41,505 bases of DNA from an uncultured Prevotella sp. (GTDB lineage Bacteria; Bacteroidota; Bacteroidia; Bacteroidales; Bacteroidaceae). Shown here in pieces: positions 32,740 through 41,505 of this stretch. A program made the position numbers and the translations under genes. The stretch is from NCBI GenBank assembly GCA_946548085.1, contig CAMNPN010000123.1, positions 1 to 41,505 of the forward strand. The letters are read 5' to 3'. Below the pieces are notes generated by a model that was not told where the DNA came from, searched no databases, and saw only the letters and a program-made list of their open reading frames with translations. How positions within the stretch are numbered: position 1 is the stretch's first letter; the number at the start of each line of letters is the position of its first letter.

Positions 32740-32760
32740 TAATTGACAATAGACAATTTA
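32740..32760 (+). repeat. Three-unit heptamer spacer between grpE and dnaJ
   Basis: The 21-base gap between the TGA of grpE and the ATG of dnaJ reads TAATTGA, CAATAGA, CAATTTA: three imperfect 7-bp units with shared AAT spacing. It fits the pattern of intercistronic gaps made of heptamers, though the repetition is weak here. Confidence 0.45.
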
Positions 32761-33915
32761 ATGGCACAGAAAAGAGACTACTACGAGGTACTTGGGGTCG
32801 AGAAGACCGCCTCGGAAGACGAGATCAAGAAGGCATACCGCAAGATAGCCATCAAGTACCACCCCGACCGCAATCCGGGTGACAAGGAAGCAGAGGAGAA
32901 ATTCAAGGAGGCCGCAGAGGCCTATAACGTGCTGCACGACCCGAAGACCCGCCAGCAGTACGACCAGTTCGGCTTTGCCGGTCCTGGCTCGGGCGGATTC
33001 GACTTCAGCGGATTCGGAGGTGCCTCGATGAACATGGACGACATCTTCTCAATGTTCGGCGACATCTTCGGCGGTCACGGTTTCGGAGGCTTCGGCGGTT
33101 CGCGCCGCCCGCAGCAGCATCGCGGCAGCGACCTCCGCCTGAAGGTGAAGCTTTCGCTGGAAGAGATCAACAAAGGCGTTACAAAGAAGTTCAAGGTGCG
33201 CAAGGATGTCCCCTGCCCCCACTGCAGCGGCTCTGGAGCCGAGGCCGGCAGTGGCAAGGAGACCTGTCCCACCTGTCACGGACAGGGTGTCATCACCCAC
33301 ACCACGCAGAGCATCTTCGGCATGATGCAGCAGCAGAGCATCTGCCCCACCTGCAACGGTGAGGGCCAGGTGATCAAGAACAAGTGCAAGCACTGTGGTG
33401 GCACCGGTATCGAGAAAGGCGAGGAGGTCGTCGAAATCAATATCCCCGCAGGTGTGGCAGAGGGCATGGTGGTGAACGTACCCGGCAAGGGAAATGCAGG
33501 CAAGCACAATGGCATCAACGGCGACATCCAGGTATTTATCGAGGAAGAAGACCATGACACCTTCATCCGCGATGGCAACGATCTGATCTACAACCTGCTG
33601 CTTGACTTCCCCACGGCGGCCTTAGGCGGCGACATCGAGATTCCGACCATCGAAGGATCGAAGCTGAGGGTGAAACTGGAGAACGGCACCCAGCCCGGCA
33701 AGACACTCCGGCTGCGCGGCAAAGGTCTGCCTGCAGTGCAGGGCTATGGTAGCGGCAAGGGCGACCTCGTGGTAAACATCAGCGTGTATGTACCACGTAC
33801 ACTCAACCGTGAGGAGAAGCAGGCCATCGAGTCATTCCGCAACAGCGACAATTTCAAGGGTGACAAGCAGACCAAGGACTCCATCTTCCAGAAGTTCAAG
33901 AACTATTTCAATTAA
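32761..33915 (+). CDS. dnaJ: DnaJ co-chaperone (Hsp40)
   Basis: 384 residues from the ATG at 32761; a TTG at 32743 is in frame but lies in the repeat spacer and adds nothing to the J-domain. J-domain with HPD (34-36), Gly/Phe-rich linker (about 75-115), and four CxxCxGxG zinc motifs ([32 protein letters not shown]), followed by the C-terminal substrate domains. It stimulates DnaK ATPase and acts with GrpE. Confidence 0.97.
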   Translation: MAQKRDYYEVLGVEKTASEDEIKKAYRKIAIKYHPDRNPGDKEAEEKFKEAAEAYNVLHDPKTRQQYDQFGFAGPGSGGFDFSGFGGASMNMDDIFSMFGDIFGGHGFGGFGGSRRPQQHRGSDLRLKVKLSLEEINKGVTKKFKVRKDVPCPHCSGSGAEAGSGKETCPTCHGQGVITHTTQSIFGMMQQQSICPTCNGEGQVIKNKCKHCGGTGIEKGEEVVEINIPAGVAEGMVVNVPGKGNAGKHNGINGDIQVFIEEEDHDTFIRDGNDLIYNLLLDFPTAALGGDIEIPTIEGSKLRVKLENGTQPGKTLRLRGKGLPAVQGYGSGKGDLVVNISVYVPRTLNREEKQAIESFRNSDNFKGDKQTKDSIFQKFKNYFN

Positions 33916-33952
33916 GACTCCGATTATCATATAAAAAAATCCAGCCAGAAAG

Positions 33953-35266
33953 ATGTCCTACCAAGAGACGTGCGAATACCTTTTCAATGCCATGCCGATG
34001 TTCGAACGGCAAGGTGCAAACGGCTATAAAGAGGGGCTCGGCAACTCGTTAGCCCTCGATAAGCATTTCGGCCATCCCCACAAGAACTTCCTCACCATCC
34101 ACGTGGCGGGGACAAACGGGAAAGGATCGTGTTCGCATACCCTCGCCGCCATCCTGCAGATGTGCGGCTACAAGGTGGGACTCTACACCTCACCCCATTT
34201 GGTGGACTTCAGTGAGCGCATACGTATCAACGGACAGCCGATATCCGAAGAGTATGTCGTCAACTTCGTTGAGCAGGAGAAAGCATTCATCGAGTCGATA
34301 CATCCCTCGTTCTTTGAGGTGACCACCGCGATGGCCTTCAAGTACTTTGCCGACATGAAGGTGGACATCTCCGTCATCGAGGTGGGACTGGGTGGCAGAC
34401 TCGACTGCACCAATATTATTACCCCAATCCTGTCGGTTATCACGAATATCGGGATGGATCACACGCAGTTCCTGGGATCCTCGCTCGAACAGATCGCCAG
34501 CGAGAAGGCCGGCATCATCAAGGCCGACGTGCCCGTGGTTGTCGGCGAGACGACGCCAGAGACGCGCGCCGTCTTCGAGGCGTTCGCCACGGAACTCCAC
34601 GCACCCATCACCTTCGCCGAGAGCAAGTCGGAGGTCATCGGCAGCACGTGCTCGGAGAAAGGCATCATCTATCAGACACAGCACTTCGGCATCCTAAAGG
34701 GTGAGCTGGCAGGAACATATCAGGTAAAAAACACCAATACCGTGCTCTGTGCCGTCAGACAGCTGGAGAAGCTCGGCTTCATGCATCCCGTCAACTGTGC
34801 TCCCGACAAGGAGTGCCAGAACAAGGAAGTGAGAGAAGGCTTTAAGGACGTGTGCATGCTGACGGGCCTGTGTGGCCGCTGGCAGACGGTGTGCGAGAAG
34901 CCAAGGACCGTCTGCGATACTGGCCACAACCTGCCTGGCTGGGAATACCTGAGCAAACAGCTCGCCACGATCACGTGTCGGAAGATGCATATCCTCTTCG
35001 GCATGGTCGACGACAAAGACATAGAAGGGGTGATGGCACTATTGCCAAAGGATGCCATCTATTACTTTACAAAATCCAGCACGAAAAGGGCTATCTCGGA
35101 GAATATCCTGAGTCTCTACGGCCAGCAACTGGGTCTGCAAGGGAAGAGCTTCAGCAACGTTGTCAATGCCTACAACAGCATCAGAGACGCCGCCGAAGAT
35201 GACGACTTTGTGTTCATTGGAGGTAGCAGTTACGTGGTGGCAGACTTCCTAAAGAACTGCATTTAG
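33953..35266 (+). CDS. folC: Bifunctional folylpolyglutamate synthase / dihydrofolate synthase
   Basis: A 437-residue Mur-ligase-fold enzyme that adds glutamate to folates. P-loop AGTNGKGSCSHT near residues 52-63; SPHLVDFSERI and the conserved MDHTQFLG and EKAGIIK blocks follow, and the C-terminal domain contains GRWQ and DTGHNLPGW. The length is typical. It lies 37 bases after dnaJ on the same strand with no visible promoter. Confidence 0.94.
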   Translation: MSYQETCEYLFNAMPMFERQGANGYKEGLGNSLALDKHFGHPHKNFLTIHVAGTNGKGSCSHTLAAILQMCGYKVGLYTSPHLVDFSERIRINGQPISEEYVVNFVEQEKAFIESIHPSFFEVTTAMAFKYFADMKVDISVIEVGLGGRLDCTNIITPILSVITNIGMDHTQFLGSSLEQIASEKAGIIKADVPVVVGETTPETRAVFEAFATELHAPITFAESKSEVIGSTCSEKGIIYQTQHFGILKGELAGTYQVKNTNTVLCAVRQLEKLGFMHPVNCAPDKECQNKEVREGFKDVCMLTGLCGRWQTVCEKPRTVCDTGHNLPGWEYLSKQLATITCRKMHILFGMVDDKDIEGVMALLPKDAIYYFTKSSTKRAISENILSLYGQQLGLQGKSFSNVVNAYNSIRDAAEDDDFVFIGGSSYVVADFLKNCI

Positions 35267-35330
35267 CGTTTTTTAATACATCTAAAACATTTTTTTTAGC
35301 GTTTCATTCGTTCATTTGCTTTTTTTTCTG

Positions 35331-35338
35331 TTACTTTG
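35331..35338 (+). promoter_or_regulatory. Likely -7 box of the galactose block
   Basis: TTACTTTG is close to TAnnTTTG (first A replaced by T) and lies 32 bases before the galM ATG at 35371, in a T-rich spacer after folC. No good -33 box at the usual distance. Confidence 0.5.
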
Positions 35339-35370
35339 CAAAAAAATATAGTAACTAAAGACATATTTTT

Positions 35371-36462
35371 ATGGCAAACACAACAGAAACAGCGAATGCA
35401 TGTGGTCTGAAGCGCGAAAACTTCCAGGCCACCATTAATGGTAAGAAAACCGATTTGTACATCCTAAGGAACCGTAAAGGTTTCGAAGTAGCCATTTCTA
35501 ATTATGGCGGTGCCATCTGTGCTATCATGGTGCCAGACAAAGACGGTAACGTAGGTAACGTGATCCAGGGTCACGACAGTATCCAACAGCTCACAAGTGG
35601 TAAGGAGCCTTATCTCTCCACGCTTATCGGTCGCTGGGGTAACCGTATCTGCAAAGGACAATTCACGCTGAACGGCAAGGACTATCAGCTGGCCCTCAAC
35701 GACGGTCCCAACCATCTTCACGGAGGTAGTGTCGGTTTCAATGCCAAGGTGTGGGATGCCCGTCAGATGGGTCCCCGCTCACTGGCACTTCACCGTATCT
35801 CTTCCTATGGTGAGGAAGGTTACACAGGAGAGCTCGACGTCACAGTGGAGTTTACCTTCACAGACCTAAACGAGCTCGTCATCGAGTACATGGCTACCAC
35901 GAACAAGAAGACAATCGTAAACCTGACCCACCACGCTTTCTTCTCACTGTCGGGTACGGCCGATCCCACCCCGACCATCGAGGACCAGATCTGCGAGATC
36001 AATGCAGACTTCTATCTGCCTACCGACGCCACGGCTATCCCCACGGGTGAGATTCTGAAGGTGGAAGGCACACCGTTTGACTTCCGTCAGCCGAAGACTT
36101 TCGGCCAGGACATCAATGCCGACAACGAGCAGATAAAGTTCGGTAAAGGCTACGACCACAACTACGTGCTGAACAAGCGCGAGGAAGGCGAGCTGAGCTT
36201 CGCTGCCAGAATCACCGACCCGAAGAGCGGCCGTACACTGGAGTGCTACACCACAGAACCGGGCATGCAGCTCTATACCGCTAACTATGCAAGCGGCTAT
36301 AAGGGTGCAAATGGCTGCACATTCCCTTACCGCTCAGCCGTATGTCTGGAGACACAGCACTTCCCCGACACACCTAACCGTCCGTACTTCCCCAGTGTCA
36401 TTCTGAGACCGGGCCAGACCTACAAGCACAAGACGATTTATCGTTTCGGTGTTGTAGAGTAA
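35371..36462 (+). CDS. galM: Aldose 1-epimerase (galactose mutarotase), cytoplasmic
   Basis: A 363-residue galactose mutarotase that interconverts beta- and alpha-galactose for galactokinase. The sugar-binding NHLHGG, catalytic His in THHAFFSL and catalytic Glu in VCLETQHFPDTPNRP are present. There is no signal peptide. It starts a galM / transporter / galK set, the order known from Bacteroides (BT0370-BT0372 region), and is followed by the transporter after 35 bases. A second, exported mutarotase is encoded at 39184. Confidence 0.94.
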   Translation: MANTTETANACGLKRENFQATINGKKTDLYILRNRKGFEVAISNYGGAICAIMVPDKDGNVGNVIQGHDSIQQLTSGKEPYLSTLIGRWGNRICKGQFTLNGKDYQLALNDGPNHLHGGSVGFNAKVWDARQMGPRSLALHRISSYGEEGYTGELDVTVEFTFTDLNELVIEYMATTNKKTIVNLTHHAFFSLSGTADPTPTIEDQICEINADFYLPTDATAIPTGEILKVEGTPFDFRQPKTFGQDINADNEQIKFGKGYDHNYVLNKREEGELSFAARITDPKSGRTLECYTTEPGMQLYTANYASGYKGANGCTFPYRSAVCLETQHFPDTPNRPYFPSVILRPGQTYKHKTIYRFGVVE

Positions 36463-36497
36463 TTCTACCGACATAAAGAACAGAAACAGACATTATT

Positions 36498-37820
36498 ATG
36501 AGCAATCAAAAATCGAACGGAAGTATCATCGCAATCATTACGATGATGTTCCTGTATGCCATGATTTCGTTTGTAACGAATCTTGGTGCACCTATCGGTG
36601 TCATCTGGAAGAACCAGCCGGAAATCGGCGGCTCCAACGTGCTTGGCATCATGGGTAACTTCATGAACTTCTTCGCCTATCTATTCATGGGTATCCCCGC
36701 AGGAAAGATGCTGACGAAGGTAGGTTATAAGAAGACGGCCCTGATCGGTATCGCTGTGGGTTTCATCGGCGTACTCATCCAGTATTTGTCAGGCTTCTCA
36801 GGCGGCATCCCCGGCTTCTGCATCTACCTCTTTGGTGCATTCATCTCCGGCTTCTCCGTCTGCATCCTGAACACCGTGGTGAACCCCATGCTGAACCTGC
36901 TTGGCGGCGGTGGAAACCGTGGTAACCAGCTGAATATGATTGGCGGTACGCTCAACTCGCTCGCCGGCACGATGACCCCGATGCTCGTGGGTGCACTCAT
37001 CGGCACCGTTACGGCCGCCACGCAGATGGCAGACGTCAATCTGGTGATGTATATCGCCATGACAGTCTTCGCCGCTGCCTTCGTGGCCCTGATCTTTATC
37101 CCCATTCAGGATCCTGAGATGGGTAAGGTGACCGCAGAGACGGTGTTTGAGCACTCGCCCTGGTCGTTCCGTCACTGCCTGCTTGGTGTGATCGCCATCT
37201 TCGTGTACGTAGGTGTCGAGGTGGGTATCCCCGGAGGTCTGAACTTCTATCTGTCTGACACGACAACCAATGGTGCCTGGGTGAATCCCGACGCCGTCAC
37301 TAATGCCGCCACCATCGGCGGTGCCGTGGCTGCCATGTACTGGCTGCTGATGCTCGTGGGACGCCTCTGCTCCAGTTTTATCGCAGCCAAGGTGTCGTCG
37401 CGTCAACTGATGCTCATCGCAACCTTCGCTGGCATGATCCTCATCCTGGCTGCCATCATGATTCCGAAGACCGTCACGGTGAGCATGCCTCTGATTTCCA
37501 TCCTCGAAGGAACGGTAACTTCGACAGTGGTGCCCCTGAGCGCCCTGTTCCTCGTACTCTGCGGCTTGTTTACCTCCGTGATGTGGGCCTCTATCTTCAA
37601 CCTGGCAACAGAGGGTCTTGGCAAATACACGGCTCAGGCTTCAGGCATTTTCATGATGATGGTGGTTGGCGGCGGTGTACTGCCGGTAGTACAGAATTTC
37701 TTTGCTGACATCTTTGGATATATGCCCAGCTATTTCGTATATCTCATTGCGATGGCATACATGTTCTACTATGCTCTTATCGGCTGTAAGAACGTTAACA
37801 AAGACATTCCCGTTGATTGA
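36498..37820 (+). CDS. gluP: Glucose/galactose (FucP-type) MFS transporter
   Basis: A 440-residue protein with about 12 membrane helices of the major facilitator superfamily, sugar symporter branch: early SFVTNLGAP segment, loop GKMLTKVGYKKTAL between helices 2 and 3, and GRLCSSFIAAKVSSR in the second half. It probably takes up galactose and/or glucose with protons. Its place between galM and galK supports galactose. The symbol follows the Bacteroides-type glucose/galactose transporter and is tentative. Confidence 0.85.
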   Translation: MSNQKSNGSIIAIITMMFLYAMISFVTNLGAPIGVIWKNQPEIGGSNVLGIMGNFMNFFAYLFMGIPAGKMLTKVGYKKTALIGIAVGFIGVLIQYLSGFSGGIPGFCIYLFGAFISGFSVCILNTVVNPMLNLLGGGGNRGNQLNMIGGTLNSLAGTMTPMLVGALIGTVTAATQMADVNLVMYIAMTVFAAAFVALIFIPIQDPEMGKVTAETVFEHSPWSFRHCLLGVIAIFVYVGVEVGIPGGLNFYLSDTTTNGAWVNPDAVTNAATIGGAVAAMYWLLMLVGRLCSSFIAAKVSSRQLMLIATFAGMILILAAIMIPKTVTVSMPLISILEGTVTSTVVPLSALFLVLCGLFTSVMWASIFNLATEGLGKYTAQASGIFMMMVVGGGVLPVVQNFFADIFGYMPSYFVYLIAMAYMFYYALIGCKNVNKDIPVD

Positions 37821-37852
37821 TATTTTAATCCTATATAAACTATACTTGAATT

Positions 37853-39016
37853 ATGGACATTGAATATGTAAGAAGCCGTTTCATCAAGCACTTTGATGGA
37901 AAGACCGGCAATGTATATGCATCCCCAGGACGTATAAACCTCATTGGCGAGCACACCGACTACAATGGTGGCTTCGTATTCCCGGGCGCAGTAGACAAAG
38001 GCATCATGGCTGAGATGCGCGCCAACGGCACTGAAGACACGGTGATGGCTTATGCCATCGACCTGAAGGATCGTGTAGACTTTAAACTGAGCGACCCCAA
38101 CGGTCCGAAAGCCTCATGGGCACGCTACATCTACGGTATTGCCTTGGAGATGAAAAAGTTAGACGTTCCTGTTAAAGGCTTCAATATCGCCTTTGCCGGT
38201 GATGTACCCTTGGGTGCAGGCATGTCGTCGTCAGCCGCTATGGAGAGTTGCTTCGCCTGCGGACTCAACGATATCTTTGGCGATAACAAAGTGAGCCAGT
38301 GGGATATGGTCTTGGCCGGTCAGGCTACAGAGCACAATTACTGTGGCGTGAACTGCGGTATTATGGACCAGTTCGCCTCGGTCTTCGGCAAGGCAGGTTG
38401 CCTGATGCGCCTCGACTGCCGTAGCCGTGAGTTCGAGTACTTCCCCTTCAAGCCCGACGGCTACCGCCTTGTGCTCCTCGACTCTGTTGTGAAGCATCAG
38501 CTTGCCGGCTCTCCTTACAACGACCGTCGTCGCTCGTGCGAGAACGTGGTGAAGCACATCGCCGCTAAGCATCCCGAAGGAAAGTTCGAGACCCTGCGCG
38601 ATTGTACATGGGAACAGCTCGACGAGGTCCGCGCAGAGGTAGGTGAAGAAGACTATAAGCGTGCCAAGTTCGTTCTCGGAGAGAAAGACCGTGTGCTGGC
38701 TGTCTGCGACGCTCTGACCGAAGGCGACTACGAGAAAGTAGGTGAGATGATGTATCAGACTCACGAAGGCCTCTCGAAAGACTACGAGGTATCGTGCGAA
38801 GAGCTTGACTTTCTGAACGACATTGCCAAAGAGAATGGCGTGACGGGCTCGCGCATCATGGGCGGCGGCTTCGGTGGCTGCACCATCAACCTCGTGCGCA
38901 ACGATCTCTACAAGAAGTTTGTGGAGGACGCCAAGAAACGGTTCAACGAAAAGTACGGCCACGAGCCAAAGGTCTACGATGTAATTATCGGCGACGGCTC
39001 GCGTAAACTCTGCTGA
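37853..39016 (+). CDS. galK: Galactokinase
   Basis: 387 residues, the normal length, of the GHMP kinase family. Motif 1 GRINLIGEHTDYNGG, the phosphate-binding loop PLGAGMSSSAAME and motif 3 GSRIMGGGFGGC are intact; the catalytic Asp is in MDQFASVFG. It phosphorylates alpha-D-galactose to galactose 1-phosphate. galT and galE are not in the window. A strong hairpin follows the gene. Confidence 0.96.
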   Translation: MDIEYVRSRFIKHFDGKTGNVYASPGRINLIGEHTDYNGGFVFPGAVDKGIMAEMRANGTEDTVMAYAIDLKDRVDFKLSDPNGPKASWARYIYGIALEMKKLDVPVKGFNIAFAGDVPLGAGMSSSAAMESCFACGLNDIFGDNKVSQWDMVLAGQATEHNYCGVNCGIMDQFASVFGKAGCLMRLDCRSREFEYFPFKPDGYRLVLLDSVVKHQLAGSPYNDRRRSCENVVKHIAAKHPEGKFETLRDCTWEQLDEVRAEVGEEDYKRAKFVLGEKDRVLAVCDALTEGDYEKVGEMMYQTHEGLSKDYEVSCEELDFLNDIAKENGVTGSRIMGGGFGGCTINLVRNDLYKKFVEDAKKRFNEKYGHEPKVYDVIIGDGSRKLC

Positions 39017-39049
39017 AAACGCAGCAATTAAACTAAAAATAAGTTAAAT

Positions 39050-39095
39050 ATCGGCATAAAGTGTTATATTTACACTTTATGCCGATTATTTATTG
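39050..39095 (+). terminator. Terminator hairpin after galK
   Basis: A perfect 14-bp inverted repeat (39050-39063 / 39073-39086) with a 9-base loop is followed by a T-rich stretch (TATTTATT). It lies 33 bases after galK and separates it from the lipoprotein mutarotase gene. The downstream part of the 167-base gap (39100-39183) is AT-rich; TAATTTTA at 39128 is a poor -7 candidate. Confidence 0.82.
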
Positions 39096-39183
39096 CATAA
39101 ACTATTGTATAATTCAAATATTAATTGTAATTTTACACCCAAATTAAAGACTATAACATCAATTAAACTTAAAACGTATCAAA

Positions 39184-40365
39184 ATGAAAGTACTTAAAGG
39201 TATGATTATGGGACTGGGCGCTATAACGCTTATGTTCTCGGCCTGTGAGAAAAAGGAGCAGGCACCACAACTGACAGCATCAGGCTTAGACGTTGCCAAG
39301 TTTGACACAACCATCCAAAACAAGCCCGTGAAACTGTACACCCTGAAGAATGCCAACGGCATGGAGGTATGCATCACGAACTACGGCGGTCGCATCGTAT
39401 CGCTGGTGGTACCCGACAAGGACGGTAAGCCCACGGACGTTGTATTAGGCTTTGACAACATCGCCCAGTATGCCGACACACTCAACAGCCCATCCGACTA
39501 CGGATCAAGTGTAGGCCGTTATGCCAACCGCATCAAGGAAGGTAAATTCACCCTCGGCGACAATACCTACCAGTTGAAGAAGAACGACGGTCCGAACTGT
39601 CTCCACGGCGGTGGAACCACGGGCTGGATGAATCAGGTGTATGACGCCGAACAGATCGGCGACTCTATCCTGAAGTTGACGATCGTCGCTGCCGACGGTG
39701 AAAACGGATTCCCCGGAAAGGTGATGGCGGTGACGACCTACAAGGTGACTGCCGACAACACGCTCGACATGACTTGGACGGCAGAGACTGATAAGCCGAC
39801 TATCATCAATCAGACCAACCACAACTACTACAACCTCAGCGGCGACTTCACGCAACCCGGCTACGATCAGGTGCTCTATGTGAATGCCGACAACTTCACC
39901 CCAAGCGACAAACTCTACATCCCCACGGGTGAAATTAAGCCTGTAGAAGGAACCCCGATGGACTTCCGTACCCCCCACGCCATCGGCGACAGCATCCACT
40001 CCGACTTCGACCAGATTCAGAATGCCACGGGCTATGACCACAACTTCTGCCTGAATACCTATAAAGACGGAAAGGGCGACGACACGCAAGTATGCGCTAG
40101 CCTTTATTCGCCGAAGACCGGCATCTTCATGGAGATGTACACCAACGAGCCGGGCGTACAGGTTTACAGCGGAAACTTCCAAGGTGTGGGTAAGGATGCG
40201 AATATCGTCCGCAAACTTGGCCTGAAATATCCGAAACATGTAAGCGTATGCCTCGAGAGCCAGAAGTATCCCGACTCTCCCAACCACCCCGAGTGGGTTC
40301 AGCCAACACTGAATCCCGACGAGAAATACTACAGTCACGCAGCATATAAGTTCTCGATTAAATAA
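39184..40365 (+). CDS. Aldose 1-epimerase, predicted lipoprotein
   Basis: A 393-residue second mutarotase. The N-terminal lipoprotein signal ends in LMFSAC (Cys21), so it is predicted to be membrane-anchored outside the cytoplasm. The catalytic elements are present: NCLHGGG, TNHNYYNLSG and VCLESQKYPDSPNHP. It would mutarotate sugars released by surface or periplasmic glycosidases before uptake. A sodium/solute symporter gene follows after 28 bases, which suggests that both serve one uptake route. Confidence 0.92.
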   Translation: MKVLKGMIMGLGAITLMFSACEKKEQAPQLTASGLDVAKFDTTIQNKPVKLYTLKNANGMEVCITNYGGRIVSLVVPDKDGKPTDVVLGFDNIAQYADTLNSPSDYGSSVGRYANRIKEGKFTLGDNTYQLKKNDGPNCLHGGGTTGWMNQVYDAEQIGDSILKLTIVAADGENGFPGKVMAVTTYKVTADNTLDMTWTAETDKPTIINQTNHNYYNLSGDFTQPGYDQVLYVNADNFTPSDKLYIPTGEIKPVEGTPMDFRTPHAIGDSIHSDFDQIQNATGYDHNFCLNTYKDGKGDDTQVCASLYSPKTGIFMEMYTNEPGVQVYSGNFQGVGKDANIVRKLGLKYPKHVSVCLESQKYPDSPNHPEWVQPTLNPDEKYYSHAAYKFSIK

Positions 40366-40393
40366 TCACTAACATTAATATAATTAAACAGTT

Positions 40394-41505
40394 ATGAATT
40401 GGAGTTCAAATGAATTCATCTGGCTCGACTGGGTAGTCCTGGCCGTAGGCCTATTAGGAGTGGTGGCAGCTGTATGGTATGCCATCTGGAAAGACAAGAA
40501 AACCCAACAGGGCGAAGACTCTTCGGCTTACCTCTTCGGTAAGGGTGAGCCATGGTATGTCATCGGTATGGCCATTTTTGCAGCCAACATCGGATCTGAG
40601 CACCTTGTAGGTCTCGCCGGCACCGGTGCAAAGGATGGTGTGGGTATGGCCCACTGGGAGATGCAGGGATGGATGATCCTGATCCTCGGCTGGCTTTTCG
40701 TGCCCTTCTATCAGCTGCTCATCAACAAGATGGGTAAGATTATCACGATGCCCGACTTCCTGAAGTTCCGCTACACCCAGCGTACCGGCTCGTGGCTCTC
40801 TATCATCACCCTCGTGGCCTATGTGCTGACGAAGGTCTCTGTGACGGCCTTTACCGGTGGTATCTTCTTCAAGTACCTCCTGGGCATACCGTTCTGGTAT
40901 GGTGCCATCGGCCTGATTGCCATCACAGCCATCTTCACCGTCTTCGGTGGCATGAAGGGTGTGATGACCCTGTCGTCTATCCAGACACCTATTCTTATTA
41001 TAGGATCGTTCCTGGTACTCTTCCTCGGTCTCTCTGCCCTCGGCGACGGTAGCATCTCCCAGGGATGGACCAACATGATGGCTGCCTGTAACGCCGCTCA
41101 CGATGGCTACGGCACCACCCACATGTTCCACACCGATCCGGGCGACCCGATGTATCCGCAGTTCCCAGGTTACGTCGTATTCCTCGGTGCCTCCATCATC
41201 GGCTTCTGGTACTGGTGTACCGACCAGCACATCGTTCAGCGTGTACTCGGTCAGGTGCCTGGCGAGGACAATAAGGTTGTGATGGCACGTGCCCGCCGTG
41301 GTACTATCGCCGCCGGTTTCTTCAAGATCCTCCCCTGCTTCATGTTCCTCATCCCCGGTATGATTGCCTATGCACTCTCGCTGAAGACAGGTAGCGGCAT
41401 CGAGATGGATATCACCAACCACGAGTCTACCGACGGTGCCTTCGCCATGATGGTGAAGAACATCCTGCCTGCCGGTATCAAGGGTATCGTGACCATCGGT
41501 TTCGT
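40394..41505 (+). CDS. Sodium/solute symporter (SSS, SGLT-type), cut by the window end
   Basis: The first 370 codons are open from the ATG at 40394 to the window end, with no stop. The translation starts MNWSSNEFIWLDWVVLAVG and shows the SGLT-type features: an early helix, GEPWYVIGMAIFAANIGSEH (conserved in sodium/sugar symporters), a MPDFLKFRYT loop, FTVFGGMKGVM, and FWYWCTDQHIVQRVL. It likely imports galactose or glucose with sodium, working with the preceding exported mutarotase. The C-terminal part is outside the window. Confidence 0.92.
   Translation, partial: MNWSSNEFIWLDWVVLAVGLLGVVAAVWYAIWKDKKTQQGEDSSAYLFGKGEPWYVIGMAIFAANIGSEHLVGLAGTGAKDGVGMAHWEMQGWMILILGWLFVPFYQLLINKMGKIITMPDFLKFRYTQRTGSWLSIITLVAYVLTKVSVTAFTGGIFFKYLLGIPFWYGAIGLIAITAIFTVFGGMKGVMTLSSIQTPILIIGSFLVLFLGLSALGDGSISQGWTNMMAACNAAHDGYGTTHMFHTDPGDPMYPQFPGYVVFLGASIIGFWYWCTDQHIVQRVLGQVPGEDNKVVMARARRGTIAAGFFKILPCFMFLIPGMIAYALSLKTGSGIEMDITNHESTDGAFAMMVKNILPAGIKGIVTIGF

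Overview
The window looks like chromosomal DNA of a Bacteroidetes bacterium, most likely a Prevotella-type gut or rumen species. The grounds are: promoters with the Bacteroidetes -7 box (TAnnTTTG, for example 21111-21118, 21184-21191, 28447-28454, 30458-30465); a galM / glucose-galactose transporter / galK block ordered as in Bacteroides; a DUF1460 amidase; a GH94 cellobiose phosphorylase; and an aryl-polyene type gene cluster of the Bacteroidetes kind. The species assignment is inference.

Layout. 1-126: tRNA-Ser(CGA), whose first base lies outside the window, with its own terminator. 145-21088 (minus strand): a run of about 20 tightly packed or overlapping genes, probably one operon read from a promoter at 21111-21118. 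In transcription order: ketoreductase, ketosynthase A, methyltransferase, ACP, LpxL-like acyltransferase, dehydratase half, thioesterase, ketosynthase B fused to a half-ketosynthase, ACP, ketosynthase C fused to a half-ketosynthase, DMT-LolA fusion, second dehydratase half, GT2-acyltransferase fusion, two FAD oxidoreductases, alpha/beta hydrolase, acyltransferase, MMPL exporter, ACP, acyl/aryl ligase. Together these can load an aryl or acyl starter, extend and dehydrate it to a conjugated polyene on ACPs, attach it to a (glyco)lipid and move it to the outer membrane. 21232-25769 (plus): cellobiose phosphorylase and a lipoprotein/TPR protein with a degenerate SpoIIE phosphatase domain. 25944-28291 (minus): DUF1232 protein, DUF1460 amidase, Gfo/Idh/MocA oxidoreductase. 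28477-35266 (plus): membrane protein, hisB, ABC-F ATPase, grpE-dnaJ, folC. 35371-41505 (plus): galactose block galM, transporter, galK, terminator, lipoprotein mutarotase, and an SSS symporter cut by the window end.

The most unusual feature is a set of short repeats with a 7-bp period. One type, sense (TAGTTTA)n, fills gaps between operon genes and supplies the stop codon of the upstream gene. Another, (TGTGGAG)n, forms long inverted arms around a conserved core. It lies in frame inside two unrelated genes, the MMPL exporter and ketosynthase C, with 73 of 74 bases identical; a short relic lies in ketosynthase B. The first type meets a stop codon in every sense frame and the second has none in any of six frames, so sequence type matches location. 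Other notable points are the two dehydratase homologues that each keep only one residue of the catalytic His/Glu pair, the DMT-LolA fusion, and the ABC-F protein with one intact and one decayed ATP site. No stretch over 300 bases lacks a gene.
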